Shown: positions 1 to 5,552 of the stretch, piece after piece
How positions within the stretch are numbered: position 1 is the stretch's first letter
Layout of the letters: every line of letters begins with the position of its first letter
NCBI GenBank assembly: GCA_002415485.1
Contig: DHYU01000054.1
Location: forward strand, 40,779 to 51,346
Length of the DNA stretch: 10,568 bases
Direction: 5' to 3'
Source of the DNA: Proteobacteria bacterium UBA5122
Lineage (GTDB): Bacteria; Pseudomonadota; Gammaproteobacteria; Tenderiales; Tenderiaceae
Notes under the pieces: model-generated
What the model was told of the DNA's origin: nothing
The model's input: only the letters and a program-made list of their open reading frames with translations
Databases searched by the model: none
Made by a program: the position numbers and the translations under genes

Positions 1-349
1 TGGCCTCGTCGGTCAGCGTCGCCTGTACATCGACGGCGACGGTGTCGATATCCGCACCCCAGCCGAAGCTGACACGCACGCGGCTATTGCCCTCGTAGGA
101 CTGCGAGCTCATCTCCTCGACGCCGGGTACGGTGGCGATGATTTCCTCGACGATCTGCGTCACCATGCGCTCCATCACCACCGGATCAGCGCCCTCGTAT
201 TCGGTGCTGATGGTCAGCGTCGGCATCTCGATGCTGGGCAGCAGGTCGATCTGCAGGCGACTGAGCGACATCGCGCCGAGCACGATGACGATCAGTGCCA
301 CCATGGCGGTGAAGACGGGGCGGCGGACCGAGGCGCGGGCGAGGTTCAT
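1..349 (-). CDS. RND-family efflux permease, N-terminal part (cut by window edge)
   Basis: The first 116 residues of an AcrB/MexB-type inner-membrane drug/proton antiporter are visible, out of roughly 1000-1050 expected. The protein opens MNLARASVRRPVFTAM, the usual cytoplasmic lead-in. It is followed by a first membrane helix (about residues 11-30) and the start of the periplasmic porter domain, including a DLLPSIEMPTL stretch and a VPGVEEM stretch typical of the family. The ATG lies 12 nt after the first base of the adaptor's stop codon and in the same frame. Two TAA codons stand in tandem before it. No clear Shine-Dalgarno sequence precedes it, so translational coupling to the adaptor is likely (inference). 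The adaptor-then-permease order is the classic two-gene efflux operon. Substrate cannot be told from this part; a multidrug or HAE-type pump is more likely than a metal pump. The reading frame continues off the left edge without a stop. Confidence 0.93.
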   Translation of the reverse strand, partial: MNLARASVRRPVFTAMVALIVIVLGAMSLSRLQIDLLPSIEMPTLTISTEYEGADPVVMERMVTQIVEEIIATVPGVEEMSSQSYEGNSRVRVSFGWGADIDTVAVDVQATLTDEA

Positions 350-358
350 CGGGGCTTA

Positions 359-1513
359 TTATTCGACAACGCGCAGTGCCGAGCCGTGATCCAGCGCCTG
401 TTGGCCGAGGGTGACGACCTGGCCGCTGAGTGGCGGCGAGATGATCTGCAGCCGGTCATCCTGTTCGATGCCGATTTCGACTGCATGCCAGATGGCGGTT
501 TGATCGTTGCCGACGACAAACACACCATCACGCTCGTCGCGGCGGGTGAGGGCTTGTAGCGGCACGATGGTGGCGTCGTCGACGTGTTGCAGGATCACCG
601 TCGCCCGCGCAAACATGCCGGGCTTGAGCCGCTGTTCGGGGTTGTCGACGGTCAGCTCCACCCGCGCCTGACGGGTGGATTCGCGGAACACCGGCGCAAT
701 GCGCGCCACGCGCGCGGAGAAGGCCTCGTCGCCATAGGCATCGGTGTGGATGGTGGCTGTTTGGCCGGGCTGCAGATGGGCGTAGTCGCGTTCAGTGACA
801 TGGAAGACCACGGTCAGTGGGTCCAGCTCGACGATGCGATACAAGGGCGTATTGGCGGCGACGGTCTCGCCGGTGTCCACATGGCGCTCGGCCACCAGCC
901 GCGTCTGACGACCATCCTGCCAACCGGCGCGCACCTGGGTGTAGCTCAGACGAATCCGGGCGGCGGCCAGCTCGGCCTCGGCGCGGGTGATCTCGGCCAG
1001 GCTGACATCGACGGCTGCTTGTTTCGCCAACTGCTCGGCGCGCGCCGCGTCCAGTTGTGATTCAGAGATGTCGCCGCGCTCGCGCAGCGTGTGCAGGCGC
1101 TTCAATTCGCGCTCGGCGATGTTTAACAGACTGTGCGCCTCGCTGTGATTGGCCTTGGCGACGGCCAGCTCGGCCTCGGCCTGCGCGACCTCCTGCACGT
1201 ATTCGGCATCGTCGAGCAGGGCCACGATCTGATCGCGCTGCACGCTATCGGCCAGATCGACATGCAATTGTTTGATCAGGCCGCTGACCTTGGGCGCGAC
1301 GACAAACTCGGCCTGTGCCTCCAGTGTGCTGGTAAAGCTGCGGTGCAGTTCGATAGGGCCGTGTTCTACGGGTGCGACCTCGACAGGCACGGCGTCGTTT
1401 GAATGTGTTTTGCCGGCGCGTTTTTCAGGCTCAGAATACGGACTGCAGGCAACCAAACCAAACGCAAGCAGACAGGCCATGAGGCCTGTATTTATGACAC
1501 GAGAGCGGTACAC
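359..1513 (-). CDS. RND efflux periplasmic adaptor (membrane fusion protein), probable lipoprotein
   Basis: This is a 384-residue AcrA/MexA-type adaptor that bridges an inner-membrane RND pump to an outer-membrane channel. The N-terminus has a hydrophobic signal segment ending in the lipobox LVAC, so Cys23 is the likely lipidated residue. Ser at +2 does not match the inner-membrane retention signal known from E. coli. After that come a first lipoyl half around residues 65-100 (VAPKVSGLIKQL), a long alpha-hairpin rich in Ala, Glu and Gln at about 105-190, a second lipoyl half near 205-230 (HVDTGETV), then beta-barrel and membrane-proximal domains (LKPGMFARATV, IVPLQAL). The start codon is GTG, chosen because an AAGGA sits 9 nt upstream and the signal peptide begins correctly. 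The downstream neighbour is the RND permease, in the same frame. No outer-membrane channel gene is visible. Confidence 0.93.
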   Translation of the reverse strand: MYRSRVINTGLMACLLAFGLVACSPYSEPEKRAGKTHSNDAVPVEVAPVEHGPIELHRSFTSTLEAQAEFVVAPKVSGLIKQLHVDLADSVQRDQIVALLDDAEYVQEVAQAEAELAVAKANHSEAHSLLNIAERELKRLHTLRERGDISESQLDAARAEQLAKQAAVDVSLAEITRAEAELAAARIRLSYTQVRAGWQDGRQTRLVAERHVDTGETVAANTPLYRIVELDPLTVVFHVTERDYAHLQPGQTATIHTDAYGDEAFSARVARIAPVFRESTRQARVELTVDNPEQRLKPGMFARATVILQHVDDATIVPLQALTRRDERDGVFVVGNDQTAIWHAVEIGIEQDDRLQIISPPLSGQVVTLGQQALDHGSALRVVE

Positions 1514-1522
1514 CTGTGGTCA

Positions 1523-1527
1523 TCCTT
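1523..1527 (-). promoter_or_regulatory. Shine-Dalgarno AAGGA for the GTG-started adaptor gene
   Basis: Read on the minus strand, AAGGA ends 9 nt before the GTG at 1513. It decides the start: the next in-frame ATG (codon 12) falls inside the signal peptide and has no comparable site. An out-of-frame ATG overlaps the end of the AAGGA site, which could compete weakly for initiation. Confidence 0.6.
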
Positions 1528-1596
1528 ATCACGATGAGATGAGTCAGGAGTGTACGTGAGCAGGTGGGGCGATGTCATGCCTGGCACGACAGAAAC

Positions 1597-1655
1597 GGAG
1601 GTTGATGTGATGATGCGGGGGAGGTGTGGTGTTGGGTGGTTATGCGTGTGGACAG
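1597..1655 (-). terminator. C-rich, G-poor stretch: candidate Rho-dependent terminator after the HD-GYP gene
   Basis: Directly after the HD-GYP stop codon, the minus-strand transcript would carry by my count 31 C and only 3 G in 59 nt, with many pyrimidine-C steps and no hairpin. That composition is the known signature of Rho utilisation sites. No intrinsic terminator (hairpin plus U run) is visible between this gene and the efflux adaptor, 145 nt further on. The assignment is inferred from composition only. Confidence 0.4.
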
Positions 1656-1658
1656 GTT

Positions 1659-2801
1659 TTAGTCGCGATACCCCCAGATTGACGCGATGCTGAATGGCAG
1701 ACGGATATGGTTTTTAACAATGGCAATGATCGTGTGCTCGGGTTTTGCACTCTCGCGCATGATGGGGCGCGAGTAGGGTATCCCTTTGGGATTGATGACG
1801 CTGGCCACCATGGGGGCGGTGCTCACGTCGCTGCGTTTGACGACGACGGCGGTCTCGCCATTGGCCAGTTTGACGTAACTGCCGGGTGGGTAGACGCCAA
1901 TGTGTTTGATCAACTTGATGGCAAGCTTTTCATCATATTCTTTGCCGCGCTCGAGAAAGAGGGTTTGCAGCGCTTTTGACGCGTCGGTGGAGTCTTTGTA
2001 TTCACGCGGCGAGATCATCGCGGCATAACAATCGGTCAAGGCAACGATCTTTGCGCCGGTCAGAATTTGCTCGGCCTTCATCTTTCTCGGATAACCCTGG
2101 CCATTGGCCCGCTCATGGTGTTGGGCGATGATGTTCAGCCAGGTCATGTCTTTTATGCCACTGGCAACCAACAGTTTGACGCTGGCAGCTGGATGCCCCT
2201 TGATTTGTTTGAATTGTTCATCCGTGAGTGGAGTGGTTTGATCGTGCAGTGTTTCTTGCAGTTCGAGCATGCCCACGTTGCTGGTGAGGCTGGCCGCCAT
2301 GATGAGTTTGGTGTCTTGTTCAGGGATGTTCGATGCCTTGCATAAGGCGTAGCACAATGTCGCTGTGTCGATGGGATGGATGGTGGTGTAGGCATGGCCA
2401 TACAACATATGCACCGCGCCGAGGGCGGCGTCTGGATCGCGGTCATAGGCCTTCATCAATGATTGGACGACTAATGCAATCTTGTCGGTACAATTTTTAC
2501 CCTGGCTCAGGTTGTACAGGATTCTCCCCAGCTTGAATGTACAGTTTTCGATGATCTCAAACGGATTAAATTTATTTGAGGGGGTTGCCATGTCCACGCT
2601 AGATAAGGATGTATCCAGCGGACTGGTATTGGCGGCATCTTCTTCGGCATAAAATCCACGCTCGACTAACATTGAGAGTTGTCTGCCGGAGGTGATAATC
2701 GCCCCTCGTTTTAATAACAGCATCCCATTACGGTCGATGATGTCGTAGCCGAGTGTGTTACCGATATCGATGTCGCTGGTTGATACGCGTGCTAAACCCA
2801 T
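1659..2801 (-). CDS. HD-GYP-like signalling protein with degenerate catalytic HD pair
   Basis: This 380-residue cytoplasmic protein has a short N-terminal domain (about 1-58, resembling the region that precedes HD-GYP domains in many proteobacterial proteins) and an HD-GYP-type domain (about 125-305). HD-GYP proteins hydrolyse cyclic-di-GMP using a two- or three-iron centre. Most signature elements are present: GHP at 202-204, HHERANGQGYP at 228-238, and a metal-ligand Asp in LTDCYAAM (D257). The key HDxGK element, however, reads SNVGM at 174-178, so the catalytic His and Asp have become Ser and Asn. The protein is therefore probably not a phosphodiesterase and may act as a c-di-GMP sensor or a protein-interaction module (inference). 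From memory, an 'SN/MN' variant subfamily exists in beta- and gammaproteobacteria, so this is probably inherited rather than damage. A C-terminal beta-rich tail of about 75 residues follows. The ATG start has a weak AAGG two bases upstream. Confidence 0.85.
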   Translation of the reverse strand: MGLARVSTSDIDIGNTLGYDIIDRNGMLLLKRGAIITSGRQLSMLVERGFYAEEDAANTSPLDTSLSSVDMATPSNKFNPFEIIENCTFKLGRILYNLSQGKNCTDKIALVVQSLMKAYDRDPDAALGAVHMLYGHAYTTIHPIDTATLCYALCKASNIPEQDTKLIMAASLTSNVGMLELQETLHDQTTPLTDEQFKQIKGHPAASVKLLVASGIKDMTWLNIIAQHHERANGQGYPRKMKAEQILTGAKIVALTDCYAAMISPREYKDSTDASKALQTLFLERGKEYDEKLAIKLIKHIGVYPPGSYVKLANGETAVVVKRSDVSTAPMVASVINPKGIPYSRPIMRESAKPEHTIIAIVKNHIRLPFSIASIWGYRD

Positions 2802-2850
2802 GACCTTGGTTTCCGTGATTACTACACTTTTGATGCACTTATTCTGGCGT

Positions 2851-2880
2851 CACAAAACCTGTATTTCTTCAGGGTTTGTG
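2851..2880. promoter_or_regulatory. Operator-like inverted repeat upstream of the HD-GYP gene
   Basis: CACAAAACCTG (2851-2861) and CAGGGTTTGTG (2870-2880) form 11-nt arms with a single mismatch around an 8-nt AT-rich centre. The repeat lies about 50 nt upstream of the HD-GYP start codon, where its promoter should be. There is no adjoining T run, so a terminator is unlikely. An 8-nt spacer with AT-rich centre suits a dimeric regulator, but which one cannot be said. Confidence 0.4.
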
Positions 2881-2890
2881 TGAGTTAACT

Positions 2891-2960
2891 GGGGATGATT
2901 GTTAAAAAATGTGATGCAGTTGGTATTTTTTGGGGGAGATTGGGTGGGAGTGGAAGATTG
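2891..2960 (-). terminator. C-rich, G-poor stretch downstream of the esterase terminator hairpins
   Basis: On the minus strand this 70-nt stretch carries by my count 29 C and a single G, again like a Rho loading site. It lies just past the hairpins that end the esterase gene and before the HD-GYP promoter region, so it could act as a backup terminator. Inferred from composition only. Confidence 0.35.
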
Positions 2961-2992
2961 GCCAGTGCTGCCGGCTAGTTGATTCAAACAAT

Positions 2993-3031
2993 ACACCTGT
3001 CGGGGGCATGGGATTGCTCCCCGACAGGTGT
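2993..3031 (-). terminator. Intrinsic terminator hairpin of the esterase gene
   Basis: ACACCTGTCGGGG (2993-3005) and CCCCGACAGGTGT (3019-3031) pair perfectly over 13 bp with a 13-nt loop. On the minus strand the stem is followed by ATTGTTTGAATC, a moderately U-rich tail. The position, about 40 nt after the esterase stop codon, fits the 3' end of that gene. The tail is weak for a strong terminator, which may be why the Rho-like stretch follows. Confidence 0.6.
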
Positions 3032-3037
3032 GGGATG

Positions 3038-3057
3038 GATCGCCCCGGAGGGCGATC
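3038..3057 (-). repeat. Second hairpin between the esterase stop codon and its terminator
   Basis: GATCGCCC and GGGCGATC form a perfect 8-bp stem with a 4-nt loop, 12 nt after the esterase stop codon. There is no U run after it, so on its own it is not a terminator. A 3'-end stabilising stem is possible. Confidence 0.5.
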
Positions 3058-3069
3058 GGTAGGCGGTGA

Positions 3070-4320
3070 TTAGTTTTGAGGGATCATCGCGCAGGCTTTG
3101 AAATCGAGCGAGAGAAGTGCCTGTTCGCTCGCACAACCTTCGTACGCGCAATTCAGATTTTGCCAAGTGTCTTTTTTGCCCTGGCTGAGGCTGTTGATCC
3201 ATTGCACGGCACTGGTGCCGCCGGTCTGGGTGATGTGGATGTCATTTGAACGCAAGATCGTGTGTTTACAGCCAGGCGCGATAAAGAAGCGATAGTTATC
3301 GGCGTTGGCCAGGGTGTGTGAGTAATGCATCATGGTGCCTGCCCAATACGGGAAGAGTGGTCCGAGTACCTCACCGTTTGCCCAATTTTGCCAGTCGTTT
3401 GGATGGTTCATGATGTTCAAGAACATGACCTGAATCAGATCGAACACGGTCGTGTATTGTGAAAAACGATCCTTCTCGTAATGTGAGGTCAGTGCGCTAT
3501 ATACCGCGGGTGTAAACGTGCTGGCATCCAAATGAACGATGCCTGCGAGGTTTGGTACGCTGGTGGGCAGGTTGGGGCCGATAGCCCAAGAATCAGTGAT
3601 CGCGGTTTGCAGAAAACTGTCGTTGACGACACCGCTGCCACCATCAGCAATCAGATACCCCTTGCTCTCAGGGAACACATCTTTGATATGTCCATAGTTC
3701 AGCGCCGCACCATAGGCGCCTGCACTGGAGCCTGCGACCAGAATCTTATCGGGGGCATCACCTTTGTAATGCTCGGTCAGCCAATCACGTGCGGCGAGGA
3801 AATTGTCAAAGCCACGGTGACGAACCGGAAACGGTGCGCCATAAAAGGCATCGTTAGAGCCGACGTGTATATCGCCGGTACAGTAGGGCAGATACAGCAT
3901 GCTCCAGTCGGCGTGGTCGTTGTCGTTATTTGCCAGATCGAAGATCCCCTGCTGGCGAGTGGGATCGTTATGGGCTGCTTCATCGGAAGGAACGTAAGCG
4001 GGTGTGGCGCCCGGAGTTCTCAGCGATGTAAGACACGTGGTGGCGTTCCAGCATGCACCGCCGCCGTTGAAGTAGACGATCAGTTTGTCTTCTTTACCGG
4101 GTTTGAAATAAAAACTGTAGTCATTGGGCGTACCATCATCCGGGTTGGGCAGTGCGCAACCGGGCGTGTATTCACGCAGTGCACCGTTGACGAGAGTTGT
4201 GCCGGGTGCAGCATCGATACGCTGCCAGGTGCTGTCGGCATGGACCGATCCTGCGGTGATGGTGATGGCGGCAGCGGCCAGTAATATGGTTTTATTGAAA
4301 TGAGGTAAAACTTTGTTCAT
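3070..4320 (-). CDS. Exported pectin acetylesterase/Notum-family serine hydrolase
   Basis: This 416-residue alpha/beta-hydrolase has a Sec signal peptide (Lys10 followed by a hydrophobic run and likely cleavage after VHA, residue 28). The family (PAE/Notum, carboxylesterases that remove acetyl or acyl groups from polysaccharide or protein) is recognised from YFNGGGACWN at 83-92, which forms the oxyanion-hole region. The nucleophile elbow is GSSAGAYGA at 197-205 (Ser199). The catalytic His is probably His353 in GCKHTIL. The acid residue I cannot assign with confidence. The mature part holds eight cysteines (55, 90, 96, 147, 351, 391, 396, 410), which suggests four disulfides and an extracytoplasmic location. 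AAGGA ends 7 nt before the ATG. The gene stands alone, with its own promoter and terminator. Substrate is unknown: bacterial members need not act on pectin. Confidence 0.85.
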   Translation of the reverse strand: MNKVLPHFNKTILLAAAAITITAGSVHADSTWQRIDAAPGTTLVNGALREYTPGCALPNPDDGTPNDYSFYFKPGKEDKLIVYFNGGGACWNATTCLTSLRTPGATPAYVPSDEAAHNDPTRQQGIFDLANNDNDHADWSMLYLPYCTGDIHVGSNDAFYGAPFPVRHRGFDNFLAARDWLTEHYKGDAPDKILVAGSSAGAYGAALNYGHIKDVFPESKGYLIADGGSGVVNDSFLQTAITDSWAIGPNLPTSVPNLAGIVHLDASTFTPAVYSALTSHYEKDRFSQYTTVFDLIQVMFLNIMNHPNDWQNWANGEVLGPLFPYWAGTMMHYSHTLANADNYRFFIAPGCKHTILRSNDIHITQTGGTSAVQWINSLSQGKKDTWQNLNCAYEGCASEQALLSLDFKACAMIPQN

Positions 4321-4365
4321 GTATAAATCCTTTTTCGTGGTTTTGCCAATCCTAGCGAGATCGAG

Positions 4366-4394
4366 GATATACGAACTTGAGGTGAAAAAGCCAA
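4366..4394 (-). promoter_or_regulatory. Candidate sigma-70 promoter of the esterase gene
   Basis: On the minus strand TTGGCT (4394-4389) and TATATC (4371-4366) are separated by exactly 17 nt; each matches four of six consensus bases. Transcription would begin near 4359, leaving a leader of about 40 nt that contains the AAGGA site at 4332-4328. Moderate match only. Confidence 0.35.
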
Positions 4395-4477
4395 ATGAAA
4401 TTTAATGTATTAGGGGAATTAAATGCTTCTGCAGGAGTGGTGGGTCGGTAATCGCTATTCAACTCGATTGATTGTAG

Positions 4478-4503
4478 GTGCGATTAGCGTAGCGTAATCG
4501 CAC
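4478..4503 (+). repeat. Palindromic dispersed repeat, copy A
   Basis: GTGCGATTA and TAATCGCAC form perfect 9-nt arms around an 8-nt centre (GCGTAGCG). GTAG precedes it. The core matches the reverse complement of copy B in 17 of 18 positions. Confidence 0.75.
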
Positions 4504-4506
4504 GAA

Positions 4507-4536
4507 TGGCGTTTTTGGCCAAAGTGGCAAGTTGGT
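4507..4536 (+). repeat. 30-nt direct repeat, first copy
   Basis: This copy lies between palindromes A and B. It begins TGGCGTTTTTGGCCAAAG and matches 4746-4775 in 27 of 30 positions. Confidence 0.7.
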
Positions 4537-4558
4537 TAGGAGTGTTTTTCATTCCTCC

Positions 4559-4576
4559 GATTACGCTGCGCTAATC
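4559..4576 (-). repeat. Palindromic dispersed repeat, copy B (inverted to copy A)
   Basis: The core GATTACGCTGCGCTAATC is the reverse complement of copy A with one mismatch. A and B therefore bracket a 95-nt segment as inverted terminal-like repeats. Confidence 0.7.
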
Positions 4577-4652
4577 AGAGCTACGAGTTCTGAGCCCACC
4601 CACATATAACGAAGCGGGGTTGTTTTCCGTCTAACGCAGCCGAGCACCGCAG

Positions 4653-4723
4653 ATCATCTTGGGTTAAGCGCTTCCTTGTTTGAGCGCGCTGTTTGCGCGA
4701 GTTTGGAAGCGCGCCAAGATGAT
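4653..4723. repeat. 71-nt nested hairpin
   Basis: Three nested perfect stems are visible: 4653-4662 with 4714-4723 (10 bp, ATCATCTTGG), 4668-4675 with 4705-4712 (8 bp, GCGCTTCC), and 4685-4689 with 4695-4699 (5 bp) closing a 5-nt loop. Small asymmetric internal loops separate them. If transcribed it would form one long stem. It belongs to the composite intergenic repeat. Confidence 0.75.
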
Positions 4724-4745
4724 TGAGGAGCACAGGGAACCGGTT

Positions 4746-4775
4746 TGGCGTTTTTTGCCAAAGCGGCAAGTTAGT
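4746..4775 (+). repeat. 30-nt direct repeat, second copy
   Basis: It begins TGGCGTTTTTTGCCAAAG and matches 4507-4536 in 27 of 30 positions. Here it sits between the nested hairpin and the double palindrome, so the first copy may be a remnant of a second composite unit. Confidence 0.7.
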
Positions 4776-4791
4776 CGGAAAGGGTTCTTTG

Positions 4792-4835
4792 GTTACTTTC
4801 TTACGCTAAGAAAGTAACTCGCCCCGCGGGGCGAG
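4792..4835. repeat. Double perfect palindrome
   Basis: GTTACTTTCTTA (4792-4803) and TAAGAAAGTAAC (4807-4818) pair perfectly across a 3-nt centre. Immediately after, 4818-4835 is an 18-nt perfect palindrome (CTCGCCCCGCGGGGCGAG). From memory this motif pair is widespread between genes in related genomes. Confidence 0.8.
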
Positions 4836-4889
4836 TCCCGCATCAAGATAAGATATCGCGATAGCGATGCAAGGTGTTTTTATCGCTGC

Positions 4890-4907
4890 GATCACGCTGC
4901 GCTGATT
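4890..4907 (-). repeat. Palindromic dispersed repeat, decayed copy C
   Basis: GATCACGCTGCGCTGATT matches copy B in 15 of 18 positions, in the same orientation. The flanking arms are not conserved, which suggests an older, eroded copy. Confidence 0.5.
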
Positions 4908-4936
4908 AAATTTGTGGGTTGTTCAAATAAACATGC

Positions 4937-4962
4937 GGCGGATTACGCAAAGCTAATCCGCC
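4937..4962 (-). repeat. Palindromic dispersed repeat, copy D
   Basis: GGCGGATTA and TAATCCGCC form perfect 9-nt arms around an 8-nt centre (CGCAAAGC). CCTAC follows, mirroring the GTAGG that leads into copy A. The changed outer bases still pair, so the stem is kept although its sequence differs from copy A. Confidence 0.7.
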
Positions 4963-4986
4963 CTACGGTCCTTTTACTTCTGTTGT

Positions 4987-5511
4987 TTACAATTTTGCAA
5001 CCCAAACTAGGTGTCTTTTTTGGAGCTTGCCATATTCGTTATTTATCATTCCCCTTAGGTAGGCTGTACGCATATGCCCTTCTATGAGTTGGAGTGGTGC
5101 ACACATTTTCTCTCCAGAGTGTGAGCGAGGGTGTGGTAGTTCGCCGTCACTTTCTAGAACTAGTATGGGGGCAGGTGTCGTGCCATGTTCTAGCATGTAA
5201 CTTCCAAGCCAGGTTCTTTTTCTATGTTCATTTCTGAAGAGGTGATCTCCCCAGCAATCGAGTTGTTGTATCCAGTCTCCATGATGAGAGATTTTTAGAA
5301 GGGTGTGGATGTCGAATTCTTGTAGTTCGTATTTCCAGTCTAAGACGCCCGTTTTGTACCAATAGGTAGAAAATTCGGGCCAATGTCGGTAAACCCAGTT
5401 GTTAACCAAGCATTTAGGGAAATGATCGTATTTGCTTGGCCATCGTTTGATATATTGATCAAGCGATTCTCTGTTTGGATGATCAAAGTTAAAAACGGAT
5501 GAAATGTCCAT
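4987..5511 (-). CDS. Hypothetical protein with a ParB-like EGHxR motif
   Basis: I do not recognise this 174-residue protein. It has no signal peptide or membrane segment. It is rich in Trp, His and aromatic residues (several Trp between 24 and 60; WGDH at 87-90). The C-terminal part reads APILVLESDGELPHP (114-128) and then PLQLIEGHMRTAYLRGM (139-155). Glu144-Gly-His-x-Arg148 resembles the nucleotide-handling G/E-H-x-R loop of the ParB/sulfiredoxin fold; this is a weak analogy, not an assignment. Base composition is lower in GC than its neighbours (38-50% in sampled lines against about 60% in recN). It lies next to the repeat island, which fits acquired DNA. There is no clear Shine-Dalgarno before the ATG. 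It follows recN on the same strand after 41 nt and could be read through from it. Confidence 0.65.
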   Translation of the reverse strand: MDISSVFNFDHPNRESLDQYIKRWPSKYDHFPKCLVNNWVYRHWPEFSTYWYKTGVLDWKYELQEFDIHTLLKISHHGDWIQQLDCWGDHLFRNEHRKRTWLGSYMLEHGTTPAPILVLESDGELPHPRSHSGEKMCAPLQLIEGHMRTAYLRGMINNEYGKLQKRHLVWVAKL

Positions 5512-5552
5512 GCGAAGCTAGGGGGCCGTTGATTCAGTTGGGTGAGAGCTAA

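Larger units (their letters stand above)
4321..4986. other. Repeat-rich intergenic island of 666 nt without a credible gene
   Basis: Between the esterase promoter and the orphan gene this stretch holds only palindromic and direct repeats, listed separately. It contains four GATTA...TAATC units, a 30-nt direct repeat in two copies, a 71-nt nested hairpin, a double palindrome at 4792-4835 and a small TATCGCGATA palindrome at 4854-4863. From memory, similar composite repeats (a nested hairpin, then TTTGGTTACTTTC...GAAAGTAAC, then a GC-rich palindrome) recur between genes in beta- and gammaproteobacterial genomes, so these are probably dispersed chromosomal repeats rather than one transposon. No transposase, tRNA or target-site duplication is visible. 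Confidence 0.7.

Noticed and set aside
584..1559. Several plus-strand frames opposite the efflux adaptor
   Set aside because: Shadow frames of a GC-rich gene; low-complexity products and no family features.
3532..4284. 250-residue open frame on the plus strand
   Set aside because: It lies wholly antisense to the esterase gene, has no recognisable motif, and the minus-strand frame has clear family motifs and a signal peptide.
4581..4769. 62-residue open frame on the minus strand
   Set aside because: It consists of the nested hairpin and composite repeat read as protein, with no Shine-Dalgarno. Such frames are a common annotation artefact.
4478..4962. CRISPR array
   Set aside because: The repeats are in mixed orientation, irregularly spaced and individually palindromic, and there are no cas genes.
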